From: Varroa destructor
Taxonomy: Eukaryota; Arthropoda; Arachnida; Mesostigmata; Varroidae
Direction of reading: 5' to 3'
Assembly (NCBI RefSeq): GCF_002443255.2
Contig: NW_019211460.1
Span: 25,216,882-25,280,881, forward strand
DNA length: 64,000 nucleotides
The position numbers and the translations under genes are program-made. How positions within the stretch are numbered: position 1 is the stretch's first letter; the number at the start of each line of letters is the position of its first letter. The notes below the pieces were generated by a model. The model worked only from the letters and a program-made list of their open reading frames with translations. It was not told the DNA's origin and did no database searches. Positions 40,066-52,821 of the stretch are shown here, piece after piece.

Positions 40066-40431
40066 TTGTCTGGTGATTTCAGCGACGTGTTATGGTCTAG
40101 GTTTGAGTCCGGACGTAGACATGCTTCGTTTCGTGCTGGGAGTAAGGCGTGTGATCAAATGTCTGTACCTATGATAAAAGCTGTAGATTATTTTCCACGT
40201 ATTCTATCCAACACAAAAACACAAGGATCTCATCCAGACCACGTTAATGAAATAGTATTGCTAGCTACGCGGAGAATATGCGGTGCGGTGCATAAAATCG
40301 CATCAGCGAAAACATATTCGAACACACGTGCTCTGAGTCGTCTGGGAAAAGAAGTCCTTCGATTGAAGCTTCGACATGCCATTAAACTGCATCATCAGGA
40401 ATTACATCATTCAGAATCTCTCAGGAACTAG
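40066..40431 (+). CDS. 121-codon open frame, unrecognised
   Basis: An ATG-to-stop frame with mixed, basic composition. The second half (from about residue 75, KIASAKTYSNTRALSRLGKE) is Lys/Arg/His/Leu-rich and could form helices. I recognise no motif and see no splice or promoter context. Length alone is compatible with chance, so this is listed only as a candidate. Confidence 0.15.
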   Translation: MSGDFSDVLWSRFESGRRHASFRAGSKACDQMSVPMIKAVDYFPRILSNTKTQGSHPDHVNEIVLLATRRICGAVHKIASAKTYSNTRALSRLGKEVLRLKLRHAIKLHHQELHHSESLRN

Positions 40432-40561
40432 ACGAAGCTCAGCCGTATTGTCAACAACAAGTTAGTATACGAACCGAAGGTAAGCAAGCATACTTCCTTC
40501 ATAAAGTGCATTCTCCCCTCTTAATCATACGGGGCATGGTCTACAACTTAGTCTCGTTTAT

Positions 40562-40592
40562 TGAATTAGAATTTGTTCAATATTCTAATTCA
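40562..40592. repeat. Inverted repeat, 11-bp arms, 9-nt loop
   Basis: TGAATTAGAAT at 40562-40572 pairs exactly with 40582-40592. It is AT-rich and could be coincidental. Confidence 0.8.
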
Positions 40593-42931
40593 GACCCAGA
40601 TAGTTTCCAAGTTATTGTAACCAAAGTAAGTCACATATCCTAGATAAGCACCATAGCACAGCTAAGACGTGATTTGGTCCAATTTAGCTAATAGGATTAT
40701 GTAAAAAAAAAGTGATTTAGCTTTGCCTCTCACAGCAGAATGTGCAAAAAAATGTGCCTTTATGGTTGGAGAAGTTTATCAACAAATATCTTGTTCTATG
40801 AGTACTACCTATTAGATCGGTATGAAATGACACGCATTAGTTGAATCTGAGTAGCTGTTTTAAGCATTCATATGTAGCATCTCAGATTATTTGGTCAATA
40901 TGTTTACGTCAAACTAGATCCGTTATTGATCCGGTACATTCATATATATTCAAAACTTTGCTTTCTTATGTCAACTGGGTCTTGACTCGACTTTTGTGGC
41001 ACGCATGCCGCCAGCTCAGAGAAATCGTCAGTTAACAGTCAGCGCACCAAGCCACGATGAGCAGCAGGAAGTCGAGGCGTTACTATATGTAGGTCGTAAG
41101 GCGGTTGGCTATGATGATGGTACTATTTTTTTTGCTTTTTCGAATTTTCATTCCACAACTACCTCGGTCGCGACCACGCACAGCATTGCCGTCGCTCTCG
41201 TTATTCCCTTACTATTATTCTTGCTTGTACGACTGACATAGGACGCAGTCTCCTGAAGACACCGGGGAAAAATTAGCTCTCAGCCCCAAACGCTGATTTT
41301 TCTATATCACTCCCGCTGTGCGCTGCATTGCCACACATCCCTTTCTCCAAGACATACACCGCTAGTGTTAAACAGAATGGAGAATAGATGGATAGTGGTA
41401 GTCATTGTGGGAATGCAAGATAACGACTGGACGAAGGACAGCCCCAAGTAGCCGACCAAGCTTACTCACTCAGCATGATGCTGCCAACGATCCCAGCAGC
41501 GACTAAATGCAGGGTTTGCTTTGTCAGCTGGAGATTTTGTCCGTTCAACTAAAGTGCCCCAAACGGTTTTTGCTGAAACTCATTTTGCCGTTGAATCCCA
41601 TACCCGTAAGTGCCCTGGCCTATCACTCGGTTGAGTTTACCCCAAACACCGCCACTTTCCCTTTTGCACTATTTAGAAAGGTCAAACTCTTTGCTCCCCT
41701 CTCTACTTTTTTCTCAGCTTTCGTTCACGTTCAGTATAGCCACAACAACATAACGCCACATGTATCAACTGCTGAATGTTGAGGTTTTAATCAACTCCTC
41801 CGACCGAGCGACTGACCACGAGCGCTGTTCGCTCGTGCTGTCGAGCCACCAATGAAAAACAGCGTTCAAAACACACAAGATTGAAGCGCAACAAATGCAT
41901 GCTGACGACGATGATGAGACGGCTGCCCCAACAGTTACTGGAACATTATATAAACCGCGTGCATAGATTCATGCACGTACATCCCCATAGGCAGAAAACC
42001 TGTTCCTGCAACTCCAAGCAGCGTGCAGCAACGCAGGCTGGGACTGGTGAGATGCGAGAAGATTTATATAGTGGCATTTGGCCAAAACTTAGGAACATCG
42101 GAACGGTGCAGAGGCCCGCTGATCGGCTGTAGCTTGGGTGAAGACGATGGCGATAAAAGGAGACGGAAAGCGAAACCGGGGCAAAAAAGACAGGACTCGG
42201 GGCGGTCAAACTACTGTGGCCGTCATTGGTCGCTCACAGGTCCCGTGTGTGTGTGTAGTATCGCTGCATATGTAGGCCGGGTGTACTGGCGATAACGTCG
42301 TGAAACTACAAATAATATGCGCAATGGCTGCTGCTGGTGGCCGCTGATCCTACGCACACGTCCGATGTACGGTAAGCCGAAAGTGAACCAAGGGGCGTAA
42401 ATTATAATGCCGGCTCCCGAACGGCAGATGAGGAAGCGCGCTCAACGCACAGAGTATCCTCTTTGAGCGAGCCGCGATTTTGGCGAAAATGTTGCATGAT
42501 AAGAATATCTTTAAAGAAACTGAACTTATCGTTCGCTATTTCTAAGTAGATAATCGGGAGTCATCTTGTTTAGTATAGCAACGAAATAAAAGGGCATGCC
42601 GTGACAATGGTCATGAGTTCAGGAAACGGTCAACATATTTCCATACGTAGGTTTATAACATTTGATGACTGTCATTTGCCTAATGAATACCGTGCTGGAG
42701 CTCATTTGCGATTTTCTGGTAGTTACGACCTTCCAATATAAGGACGGGTCTTTTTGGTGTTATGCTTGTTGCTACGACTTCGAATGGCAACTATGTTACC
42801 CACTGCTAATAACGATGAGCTATTGATTCAGAAACCTTCACGAACATGACGCACCCTTGGCGGTCTAGACTCTATCTTTAAAGTACTGCACAGGAAAGAG
42901 CTGATTAGCATTAGGTCTAGGGAGCGGACAG

Positions 42932-42949
42932 AAGATCTATATAGATCTT
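42932..42949. repeat. Perfect 18-bp palindrome
   Basis: AAGATCTATATAGATCTT is its own reverse complement. No associated gene is visible. Confidence 0.85.
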
Positions 42950-43145
42950 TCGATAGGATCATTTCGTCCGACTCATCTTCTTAGAAGATTGGCATCGAGA
43001 TATGCCTTTACGTAACGATAATATTGGGCAAATGCTTTAAATTAAATTCGGCATCTTCAGCAAGGCTCTTTCGAACGCGTGTTCAAAACAGAAGTTCAAG
43101 TGATTGGTATCAGTAATTGGACTGTCGAAAAATAATATTGCAATC

Positions 43146-43147
43146 TT

Positions 43148-43180
<33 letters not shown>

Positions 43181-43182
43181 TT
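43146..43182. repeat. Poly-T run, 25 uninterrupted T
   Basis: T-rich from 43146 with two C interruptions, then 25 T in a row (43158-43182). It could be the poly-A tail of a minus-strand retroposed copy, but the sequence beside it resembles nothing I recognise. Confidence 0.9.
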
Positions 43183-43494
43183 GGTTAAATGCTCTATCAT
43201 GAAGTTTACATAATGTGGAATTATAGTGCAATTATGTATATTAATTTTATTAATTGTGCGCCTTGCAACCATGTCAAGTTATACACATTAAAAATATCTT
43301 CAAAATGAAAGCATCACTTCGCTTCTTCCCGAACCTAATGTTATTATGATTTCTATTCTATTTGTGGCATATTTCTAATAATACGTATCTTATTGACGCT
43401 TCGAGCAAAAATCTCAAATATTTTATTATTTTTTAAAGTTTGTACGATATTTTCTGGAACGCGCTATATATACACGTATAAAGCACGGCACACA

Positions 43495-43498
<4 letters not shown>

Positions 43499-43530
<32 letters not shown>
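43499..43530. repeat. (TA)n microsatellite, 16 units
   Basis: Uninterrupted TA dinucleotides, flanked on the left by a TATATACACG-type stretch. Confidence 0.97.
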
Positions 43531-43533
<3 letters not shown>

Positions 43534-44512
43534 TTTGTTAATTAAGCACTTAACGAATGTAGCTATAGTGGAAGTTTGCTGTGTACAGTATGAGGTAATC
43601 ATAATCTACCGTCAGCCAAATACGTCAAATACAGGAAAAAACACCAAACAACATTTATTTATAACAACATTATTATTTACAATTTAAGATGTTTTATATT
43701 TAGGTAATATTTTTTGAGCTTTCTTTTTTCTATTCTAATCGACGCTACCACTTTGCTTTTGTCGCTTAAATATGCCCTATTGATGCGTTGTTTCGCAATT
43801 TTCGATATCTCTCTCTCTGTTGTCTTATTTTGCCCTTTTCTTAAATTAGGCGCGATTGTGTTAGTCAGTCCCTTCAAACGATATCATAATCCTCGTAACA
43901 GTATGAGCCATCGAGAGTATATTCAACGTGGACGCATAATTCTCATAACTACAATTAATCATAAGAAATTTCATAGTAACAATAATATATAATGGTTCCA
44001 TAATATTTGTAAAAAAGGAAAATCAGAAGCACTAAGGCTTTTCATTACCTGTTTTTACTTTGTTTTTGCATTCTGCTGCTCGACCTAACTCGTGCTCTTA
44101 GCATTGTTACACAAGGCTACATAAGATCAGTGATGACAAGTACGAGCGGCTAACAAAGAGCCGGGTTTCGTGCAGTCCCTTATTAGTAGTCTATTAATAC
44201 TTTGATTAGTAACAAACAAATTAGTTCTTCTGTATGGCCTGACCATTTCAAAATAGAAACACTATCGACAATTAAAAACAACGAAAATTGATTACTAACT
44301 AATATTGACTGAACAGGTCGGCAGTAGGTAGTTGGCAACAAACTGATCAACATCACGGTAAACGAACAGTGTTATAGATGACAGCGAGCCGTAAGCGACA
44401 ATGCTTGACGGCAATAACATTCCCAGCGTAAGGCGAAAGCTTCAGGGCTTCATTGCTTCAGATGGAAACACTCTGTCCCACACAACTTTAGCTCAATTAT
44501 AACTTGTTTGCT

Positions 44513-44538
44513 AAAAAAAAAAAAAAAAAAAAAAAAAA
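44513..44538. repeat. Poly-A run of 26 bases
   Basis: Twenty-six consecutive A residues. A retroposed transcript tail is possible, but no polyadenylation signal or target-site duplication is evident nearby. Confidence 0.95.
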
Positions 44539-47500
44539 CCGTTACTCTCTATGATCATCATGAGGAACGTTGCACAACGAAGAGTTTCGCATGCTTCGAG
44601 ATCAAAACCCATTTAGACATCTTCTTTCCGCACCCAGGAAACCCAAAGGCATGCACTCTCGATTGAGAGGCATACGCAGCTAAGGCTTTCTGAGCTGACT
44701 GCCTATCGAAAGCCATTGTTATATCATTTATTTACTGCGACGAAATCGCTTTCAAATAGATTAGGTCACCAACTGCATGTACTTGGGAGCGTAACAGACC
44801 AGAGAGATTTATTGGACAAGATAATCATTTTCTAGTTACTACATACGTCTCTACGCTAAGACGCTACGTGAGAAAATTTTATCAAGGAAAATCGTGCCTT
44901 ATGTATTGAACTCTATAGGGATTCAAGTTTCGAAGGTGAAGTTAAATGTGTTACGATATAGCACTAGAGATAATGGAGATGTAACGAAATGCAATAAGAG
45001 CTGCCTTGCCGGCTATTTTTATACGTATCCATCTTGTTTCGTGTTTGCGTCTGCTACACTTCATTGAAGAGCAGTATAACGTTGGAGCTGGCAAAATATC
45101 GTTAGCAAGCAAATGAGACCAATAGTCAGTATTCAGAAAAACATAACTATCCTTTTAATTCAATTGGTTACGCAAATTCTCGAGTACTTCAGTGATTAAG
45201 ATCAATAGGTATTTATTAAGTCTTTTACCTTCTCAAGGGTACCGTGCTGCTTAATTCGTTGAATACGGCGTATCCTTAATTCCAAATGTTTAAGTAAAGG
45301 AGTATTTGTGGCAGGGCCTCTAAGGAGGAGACTCTTCCACGTACCTTGTCACTGACGAATGCTATCACCTTATCACCACCCATGAGTCTGACGAAGCTTT
45401 GATCCTCAAATATATGTAGGATCAAGTTGACTTTTGCGCTGGAAATAGGCGTGGTTGATTTTGTCTATAATTTACAAAACTCCAGCAATTTCTTTGTATC
45501 TGCGTGATGTTACTATGTGGTGTGAAATGTGTAAATTTGGGCAATAAAACCAAAAGTTTTCATAATTACAAATCACAAGCCGGCTTACGAGTGAAGGATT
45601 ACCCAGACGAGAGTCAATGGTGGAAATAAAAGTGTTTCCGTACCAACATTTTCAACATTCCGTGACACTTCCATTGCCATTATGATCGTCCATCTTGCTT
45701 AGTAATAGGCTATATAACTTTAAAGCGGCTTATAAGTAGTAAGGCTTTCAGATTTGTTCTGGGAGTGCAGCCACTGGAAACAAATCCCGTATCGTGTGTC
45801 TCAACACTGTTAGCATGTTTATATGATTATGCTACGATATAATGTAACAGATGTTGCACATCGTTTAAAGATGTAACAGTAAGCAATAGGAAACTATGAC
45901 AGATTAAGGATCCTGATCTGACTGCTATGGTGAACCAACTGAATGTGGTGCATAATGACAGCTTCTGAAGCAAGAATTATGTCAACAATTCGAAAGGCTT
46001 CTGCCAGCAGAAACGGTTCGCCTCCACAAACGGAAGCCGCTGCACAAAAATTGCTCCCACTGTGGCTTATAACAGACGCATACGTATTGAAATTGGGATT
46101 TCCGCTTCCACACCTGCCAGACCACTGAAAGTGGCGTGTTCTTCGATCGTTCTGTCAAAGGACCAGAATGTTTAATAATACAATCATCTCGATGCATCTA
46201 CAGCCATTATGGTTTACGGCCGCAGCCAGCACCGTGGCGTCTTTCATAAGGTCGACTTTACCAAGGGAGTAATGTAGTACGTTACACAGGTAAATGCAAT
46301 GCCTCAAAATGGTAAGTCTGTCACACACTCGATAAGTGCGACCTAGAGCGCTCTATGAAGAAAAGTGCTACCCGCTTCGACAATGTAGAAGCTTGTGAAA
46401 TTTTTATAAACTGCAATGTTGTAAATAGCCCAACTGCCAGATACAGAGCATTAATAACTCCCGGTTCATATTTAATAGAATCGATTGTTTTGGATACGTG
46501 AAGCACAAGGAAAATCAGCGTATTCCGCAATAAACGTACACGCCCACGTTCTTATCGAGGCAATAACGATGACAAAAGCTATCATCACAATGATGTAACA
46601 CAATTAGAAAGGACGAGCTGAACAATAATCACTGCGAATGAAGTAAATTTACAATTTTTCCTTGTCGTACGCGACAAAAATGATGAGTGTTAGTTTATGA
46701 GTATGACTCTACGAAGTTGAATCTCCGGTACCAAAGGTGCGCAAACGGCAACAACAGCAGCAAATCGCCGTAATCTATGTGAACAATATGCAGAACCACC
46801 TACCGCGTCTGTAATTAAATGCCGATCATTAGTTTTTGTCCTTAATCTTCTGCGGGAAGTCGTCGTAGGTCGCAAACAGAGGTATCGTTCGCTTATACGG
46901 CAGCTTGTGGGCCGAAATGCCCTACCGGATTCTGATAAATTTAGTATCGTTGCACGAGCGTCATCGGTTGAAATTGCCAAGTTGCATGGATTTAAATCGA
47001 GATCTAGCCGAATTTGGCAATGGCTTGTGACGTTATCAAGGGCCTGCTGGGAAGTGTCAGAAGACAATGACATTAAGCCTAGGTATAACGCTTGGCTAGC
47101 TTACTCCAATCTATGGAGTCTCTTGGTTGGATCTAGTAACGCTGTACGCAGTAAACACTTCAGTGAGGTTGTTTCGACTTTATCATCGCAGCATTATTGC
47201 GAGGTATCCTAATATAAATAGTAATGACGTGATTGTCTTCAGTAATAGGGCTCACCCCGCAGCCCGCAAAGCTGCAATCCCATAGACCGCTGTGGCTGTT
47301 TCTTCTGTACTTCGTTAGCGGATCGTGATGGCTGCCGGCCAACAACAAATAATTACCCATCAATCCAGTAGCATCTCGCACGATTGCACAAGATAAATCA
47401 TAACCTCGTCCAACGGTCCGATACACTAGACTGGTCAAACTCACTAAATGCGCTTTTGTATAGTTCGGTGTCTCTGGCGGAGATAAAACTTCGTAGAAGG

Positions 47501-49238
47501 GTGCGGTCGAGGTTAAGCCGACACTTTTCACGGTCTGCTTCTAGTAGCGGTTATACCCCTCAATAGTCATGTTTTTTAGTGAAAAACTCAGCCTTTTATC
47601 AGATGGGTTAATAACCGTGCGCGACAGTAAACGGGACAGTCGTTTCCAATGTTTTCTTGTAGAATTGTTTTATATAAGATAAAGATACTCTATGGTAGTA
47701 CGTGGATACTGCACGGCTTTTCAAAGTGTAGTCAATAGTAAGCCCCAAAGAGCTACAACAAATGTAGGCTTGTAGTCTGACCATTAGAGTGAACGCTTTT
47801 TCAAATAATAATAGTAGCACAATGAGTTGTTACCGCGTTAAGAGCCAATAGACGACAGAGAGACCTTGGTTCGCTTTGACAAAATTGATTATACAAAACT
47901 GTTATCATTGCAGTTCACAACCGCTAGCTACGGACAACGCAAGCATGCTGGACTCAGGACGTCCTCTTTTACGCTCGCTATAGCACCACGAATGGTGTTT
48001 TTTCGACCGTGTATTTAGCAATGGCGTAAAAGAGTTTGTGCGAAGTTTCAGCGGGAAGTTAAGCCATTGTCAAACGTTGCTTCATTATTTTGCATAATAT
48101 AACCGAATGCGGCGGCTGCAGGAATACGAGTGTGAACCATTCTGGTTACGGTGAAAGAACTGTAATATCGCATTGTCGATAATGAAGAAAGAAACGAATA
48201 AGTTACATAAAAACTTCATGCAAGTTCATTCTCTAATAACCTCGAATATGAGCAGCGTCTACCAGTAACTAATGATATGGCGCAACTTAGCTAAAAAGAT
48301 ACAAGCAATGAAGATATGGTCAGGTTCTCTACGATACGCTTAGTGTATCTACCTGATCATGACGTTTTTGACATTTTGAAAATGTTGCACGAGCTGTTGT
48401 CACGCGTGCACACGCTGCCCCTGACTACATCAGTTTACTTCGGTAGCCTCAGGAGCTAGCCAGAGTACTTTACATTGACTTTCTAAAGAGGTGAGAAACG
48501 CGCTGCCTAACGGTAAATCGTCAGGCAGCCTCGTGGAGGACTTGTCCAGGCCTTTCAAACAAAAGACAAGAACAAAAATCAGTTGCACCAACCAGTATTT
48601 CGGCGCTATTGGGCTTATTCCACAATTGTATCTATGCCCAAATCACACAAACAGCAACATGCAAATATACAGTAATAACAATCGGGTAATATCCATGGCC
48701 AACTGAGTTGGAATTGAAGCAGGGCTCTTGAATGTATAGCACACTGTTTCACGTCGCTTGAGAAGTAAATCTTCCTACGCACTATTGTGACTGAACTTTT
48801 AGATACTTCCAAGCACAAAGTAATGTAGAAGCACTAACGTACTAAAATATACTGTATACAACGAACGCTGAAATGCCCTGCTGTATTGTAACGTACTGCA
48901 AATATGAAGTTTATTATGGAAAATTGTAAAACAGGTTGTCTCTAGTAGCTGGCACTAAATCACCTGGCAAAATCGTCATCAGAAGGAACACAGCCAGGAT
49001 ACTCGCTCTCGTATAGACATATACATTTGTCGCTATTAGCTACAGAATGAAAGTCGCAGAGTTTTAACAACCATCCCTTGCGACAAACACCGCGACTATA
49101 GAAAATGAATGTATGCGAGTGTAGTGAGAAAGGTCTCTAGTGGGGGGTGAAGGTACAAGGAGAACCCGAAGGAACATAGTTGTCGTTGTCGTCGATACGA
49201 AGCGGTACAGTAACAAAATCAGTAACGGCGGTAGCCGT

Positions 49239-49261
49239 ATATGATGATGATGATGATGATT
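49239..49261. repeat. (ATG)n microsatellite
   Basis: Seven ATG/GAT units run in tandem. They read as poly-His on the minus strand, which is an artefact. Confidence 0.95.
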
Positions 49262-50244
49262 CAACTAAGTAAAGAAGAAATATATTTTGAGCTCAGCTAC
49301 TTCAAGGGTGGGGCAGGCGAACAGCAGACGCGCTCTTGCTGACACGGGTGCAGCGCATAACTTATAGCCGACGAGTGGGATGGCTTGTTCGAGTGTGAAA
49401 TACGACTTCAATGGAAGTGAATCTACTGAGAGTCCAATGGACTCCATCTAGATCCCCTATTACTTTGTACTTTAAATAGCAAGCCGCACCAGTCGCAGTA
49501 ACAGCGGCGGCATGCCGATGGCAGTATCAAACGGTCGAACTGCGTTAGTTGGACGATGCTCAAGACTACTTTGCTACTACGTGGGGCATGGTACAGCAGG
49601 ACGCGAGGGGTATGGGAATCCCTTCGTCTCTATTTCGAAACTTTGAAAGAGCCGACCAGATCACGAATCAGGAAAATAGATCCAGTTCCCTTCGCTACTG
49701 TGGACTTCAATAACTGAGCGTAGAACATCGGAATATACCTGCTGCATCTGATGACAAATCATAATAGACCCATCTACGCGTAAACATACAGCCACATGCT
49801 CGCTTTCGTACACAACACGTGACAGACACACAGACGCACGCAGATAACCTATCGCGAAATCTGTGACACACAGAGGCTTTAGAGCAGACGTTCGTGATGG
49901 TTGGTAGACGTGCAAATGTTACTAGAGGAAAATAACTGACGTCTGCGCTTTTATCTGTTGTACCATTTTCTTATTCGAATTAGTCTGAATGGGAAAGAAA
50001 ACATCAATTATGCATAGCTATATACCGGTTAAAGGCTATACGTATTGCGTCTATTGTAAGGAGCTTGTTCTTTTCATTTATGACGCCTTTTGTCTTCGGA
50101 CGCATTCACTAGTATTAGTTATCTCCCCTTATGTTATTATCACGTTTGTGCCGATTTCATCAAAAGAGTGATTTTGAGATAGATTTGCGCATCTGAGACA
50201 GCCAAAAAGGCCCGCTAACAGTGTGTCTGATTCAAAATTATGAT

Positions 50245-50388
50245 ATGTTTAAGAGTGACGTAGTGGCTAAGATGTCTCCTAATTTAGCAAATGGAATTCG
50301 ACGTCGCAAGGTGTTTAGAAAATTATATGGAAAACTAATCAAAGGTAACGGGTTATTTTACGATAGTTATCTTTTGAACTTCTACTAG
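50245..50388 (+). CDS. Small basic ORF, possible coding remnant
   Basis: A 47-codon frame from ATG to TAG (open upstream to 50197) has a markedly protein-like, Lys/Arg/Tyr/Phe-rich composition, including RRRKVFRKLYGKLIKGN. The pattern of basic residues followed by YGKLIK and an aromatic pair loosely recalls the linker between endonuclease and reverse transcriptase in some non-LTR elements (YRNKLTKLIR-like). No reverse-transcriptase motif follows it, so this resemblance may be chance. Confidence 0.15.
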   Translation: MFKSDVVAKMSPNLANGIRRRKVFRKLYGKLIKGNGLFYDSYLLNFY

Positions 50389-52122
50389 GGTAGTGTCGTT
50401 TACTTCAAAGCAAAAAGAAAGATGGATGAAACGTGTTTCACAAAATCTAACGCTTGCTCTAAAAATCCTGAGCTGAAAGCTTAATTCAAACCAACGTTTG
50501 ATGTTCACAGAGATCAGTTCTTCCAAGCCTGTCTACTCTTGCCTTTTCGGGTCAACGTAAACGTCAAGACCCAAATATGAATTCACAAGGCAGAAAATGA
50601 AAATAAATTAGGCGAAAGGTTTTTTCAGGCGCACTAAATTTTTCTTGCGGAATCGCGTATTCCTTTTCAACATACTCGAGCTGTATATACACATAGCTTA
50701 GGTATGATCAAGAGGGATGGCAATATATATAATGCCTATATTGAACAACCATATAAACCATCGGAAGTGGTCAATGTTGGAACTTTAGATAACTGGGAAA
50801 TTTATCTGCACTGGAGATGCGTTGACGTGGATTTCGAAGAATACACACGTACTTATTCATCTTCATGAATACACATGCAGCCCTGTACCACAGGATGAAC
50901 TCAGCTCACCTCTATGTCGATCAGACAGAGGGCGTGATGAAGTGTTTTTTTCTCTAGTTGATATTAGTTAGTCCGCTATTTCGGTGCTGCGGGAACAGCT
51001 CGAGGAAAAATGGCCTTTTTTACTGGTAGGTCAACACTAGAGGTTATATTTAAAGCTTCCCATTAGACCAGTCAATGCAAGTTTTTTTGACCTGCACCGC
51101 TAACGCGTTTGTGAGCTCTTAGTGATGCCAGACAGCCGACGACCGTTTTGAAAACACTACACTTTATTCAAGCTGCAAAGAACAAAAAAGTGATACATAT
51201 CTTCCGTATTAGATCGATACGCAATACTAGAGACTGGGAGCATCCGTCAGCCTTCAGTCGAGTCCTTAACTTCACGTAGCTCGTACATACACACGATGTA
51301 TCCTCAGGAGGACGATCTTGCTGTGAGGTATAGAACAAGATTACATTTGATCACGTCGTAGACTCTGTATTGCCTGTTAATATTTTTAATCAATTAGTTA
51401 GAGTTAATTGCGCGCTCGAGTTGAGATGCTATTTGTCAACGGACTTATGTTAGTGTTCTCATAAAATAAACATAAACTCAAAATACGTGGATCTCTTATT
51501 CTAGCGACGACTCGTATGACTTCATCAAAATAAGATGTTTTAGTAATGTCTTTAGGAAATGTTTGGATAAGTTTGGATCTTGCTCAATGTTTACAAGAAT
51601 AGTAGTTTTTTCCCTTTTTTTTATACAAATTGTGTAGGTATATACATGTATGTAGAAATGATTCAAATTGTTTGAACTTGACTTACGTTAATGTTCTATC
51701 TTGGCGTTGTTATTGGGTATCGCTTAAAACTTTGAACTTTAAGCTGAGTAGTCAAAGTACAATACGCATAATAGACGATTGCCTACTTCATTGAATATAT
51801 TTAATTTCTAGCTTGACGATGGTTGATTATTGACACCCTTTTTTTCATTGTACATAAGGCTGAGCTAACCGTAGGTCACCTTTTTACTTTCGTATGTAAT
51901 CCTTTCAGTCGAAAGAATAAACTTTATAAAATTCTACGAAATGAACAAACAGTGACAAGACGGGCTACCAACACTAAACAGCCAGAGAACCATTGAGATA
52001 CCAGAATTGCAACAAAACGAGACTGTATAGGCTTGTGAATATAGAATCACTGACTGAATCAATTATTTGTCTGATGAATTGTTTGCATTTCTAAATAGAG
52101 ATGCAATTTGTAAATGTAGTCA

Positions 52123-52150
52123 ATCACATTGTAGTGTGCTACAATGTGAT
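52123..52150. repeat. Hairpin, 12-bp perfect arms, 4-nt loop
   Basis: ATCACATTGTAG (52123-52134) pairs exactly with 52139-52150 around a TGTG loop. Confidence 0.85.
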
Positions 52151-52514
52151 CAGACGCGTCTGTCCATGTGCTGTTGGCCTCGGGACTTCTCAATTTCAGC
52201 CGCCGATCTGCCATCGGGGACGCTCACTTATCCACACACTGCGACACCCTTTTACCGTCAGACGACTCTTCCCGATAGGGTACAGGCATTGCTGCTACCT
52301 TCCATTACAATATATCAAATAGGCCACTGTATTACCGTTACGCGACCTTTCCGGCCAGAATTAGGGGCTATAGTAGCCGTAGTTAATTCACATGCGTTGC
52401 TTCGTTGGCACGTTTTGTGGTAAGCTCAGCTAGTTTTGCTTGCCACCATCATGCAGCCAGGTATCCAGCGTTAGTTCTATTTGTGAATAAAATATTCGAT
52501 GGTATGTTCATTAA

Positions 52515-52821
52515 TCAAGCCCAAATATTAATTATTATATCGTCGTCGTGGCTGTCGTAACGTTGCAGTACTACCTGCACTTGGTTACTACCACAGCGCA
52601 GTTCTAGTCCCACTCTAAGCGATTCCGTTTGGCTCGAGTCTGTTCGACTCATCCACCGCTGCGGCACGGCGATATACTGTCGGCCCTGTGAGCGACACGG
52701 CGGGAAGACCTGACGCATAAACCCGCTCTCGAACTGGATGTTCAAAAGGGGAAGCAACGTTCGCTTCGGGGGGTTCATCAGGCAACTCATTTTGCGTTCC
52801 TGTTAGCTCTCGTGCGTCTGT
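52515..52821 (-). CDS. GC-rich segment open in two minus-strand frames
   Basis: Two overlapping minus-strand frames look protein-like. One runs from ATG at 52790 to a stop at 52515 (91 codons; it includes PQRWMSRTDSSQTESLRVGL and ends with an acidic YDSHDDDIIINIWA). The other runs from 52821 to TAG at 52615 (68 codons, no ATG; it includes NELPDEPPEANVASPFEH). The second follows a possible acceptor (TTGAACAG). The first contains a possible phase-0 donor (CAG|GTAGTA). At most one is likely to be real. Higher GC than the flanks suggests either an exon or a different sequence origin. I recognise no family. Confidence 0.25.

Larger units (their letters stand above)
39411..43145. other. Mostly non-coding, no recognised gene
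   Basis: The frame at 40066-40431 plus is listed separately. Others (41507-41782, 41881-42132, 42023-42295 plus) are unrecognised and overlap open frames on the other strand. Perfect palindromes occur at 40562-40592 and 42932-42949. A small GC hairpin lies at 41817-41837 (CACGAGCG, loop CTGTT). Confidence 0.5.
43531..52514. other. Non-coding or uncharacterised sequence
   Basis: AT-rich and without a recognised gene. Open frames at 43714-43992 plus, 46690-47073 minus, 46907-47212 plus and 47160-47531 minus overlap each other and show no family motif. A poly-A run (44513-44538), a trinucleotide repeat (49239-49261), a small basic ORF (50245-50388) and a hairpin (52123-52150) are listed separately. 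Confidence 0.5.

Noticed and set aside
44513..44538. Poly-A run as the tail of a retroposed gene
   Set aside because: No polyadenylation signal, upstream coding remnant or target-site duplication could be seen.
49064..49264. Poly-His and other homopolymeric peptide runs in minus frames
   Set aside because: They are translations of a trinucleotide microsatellite, not proteins.
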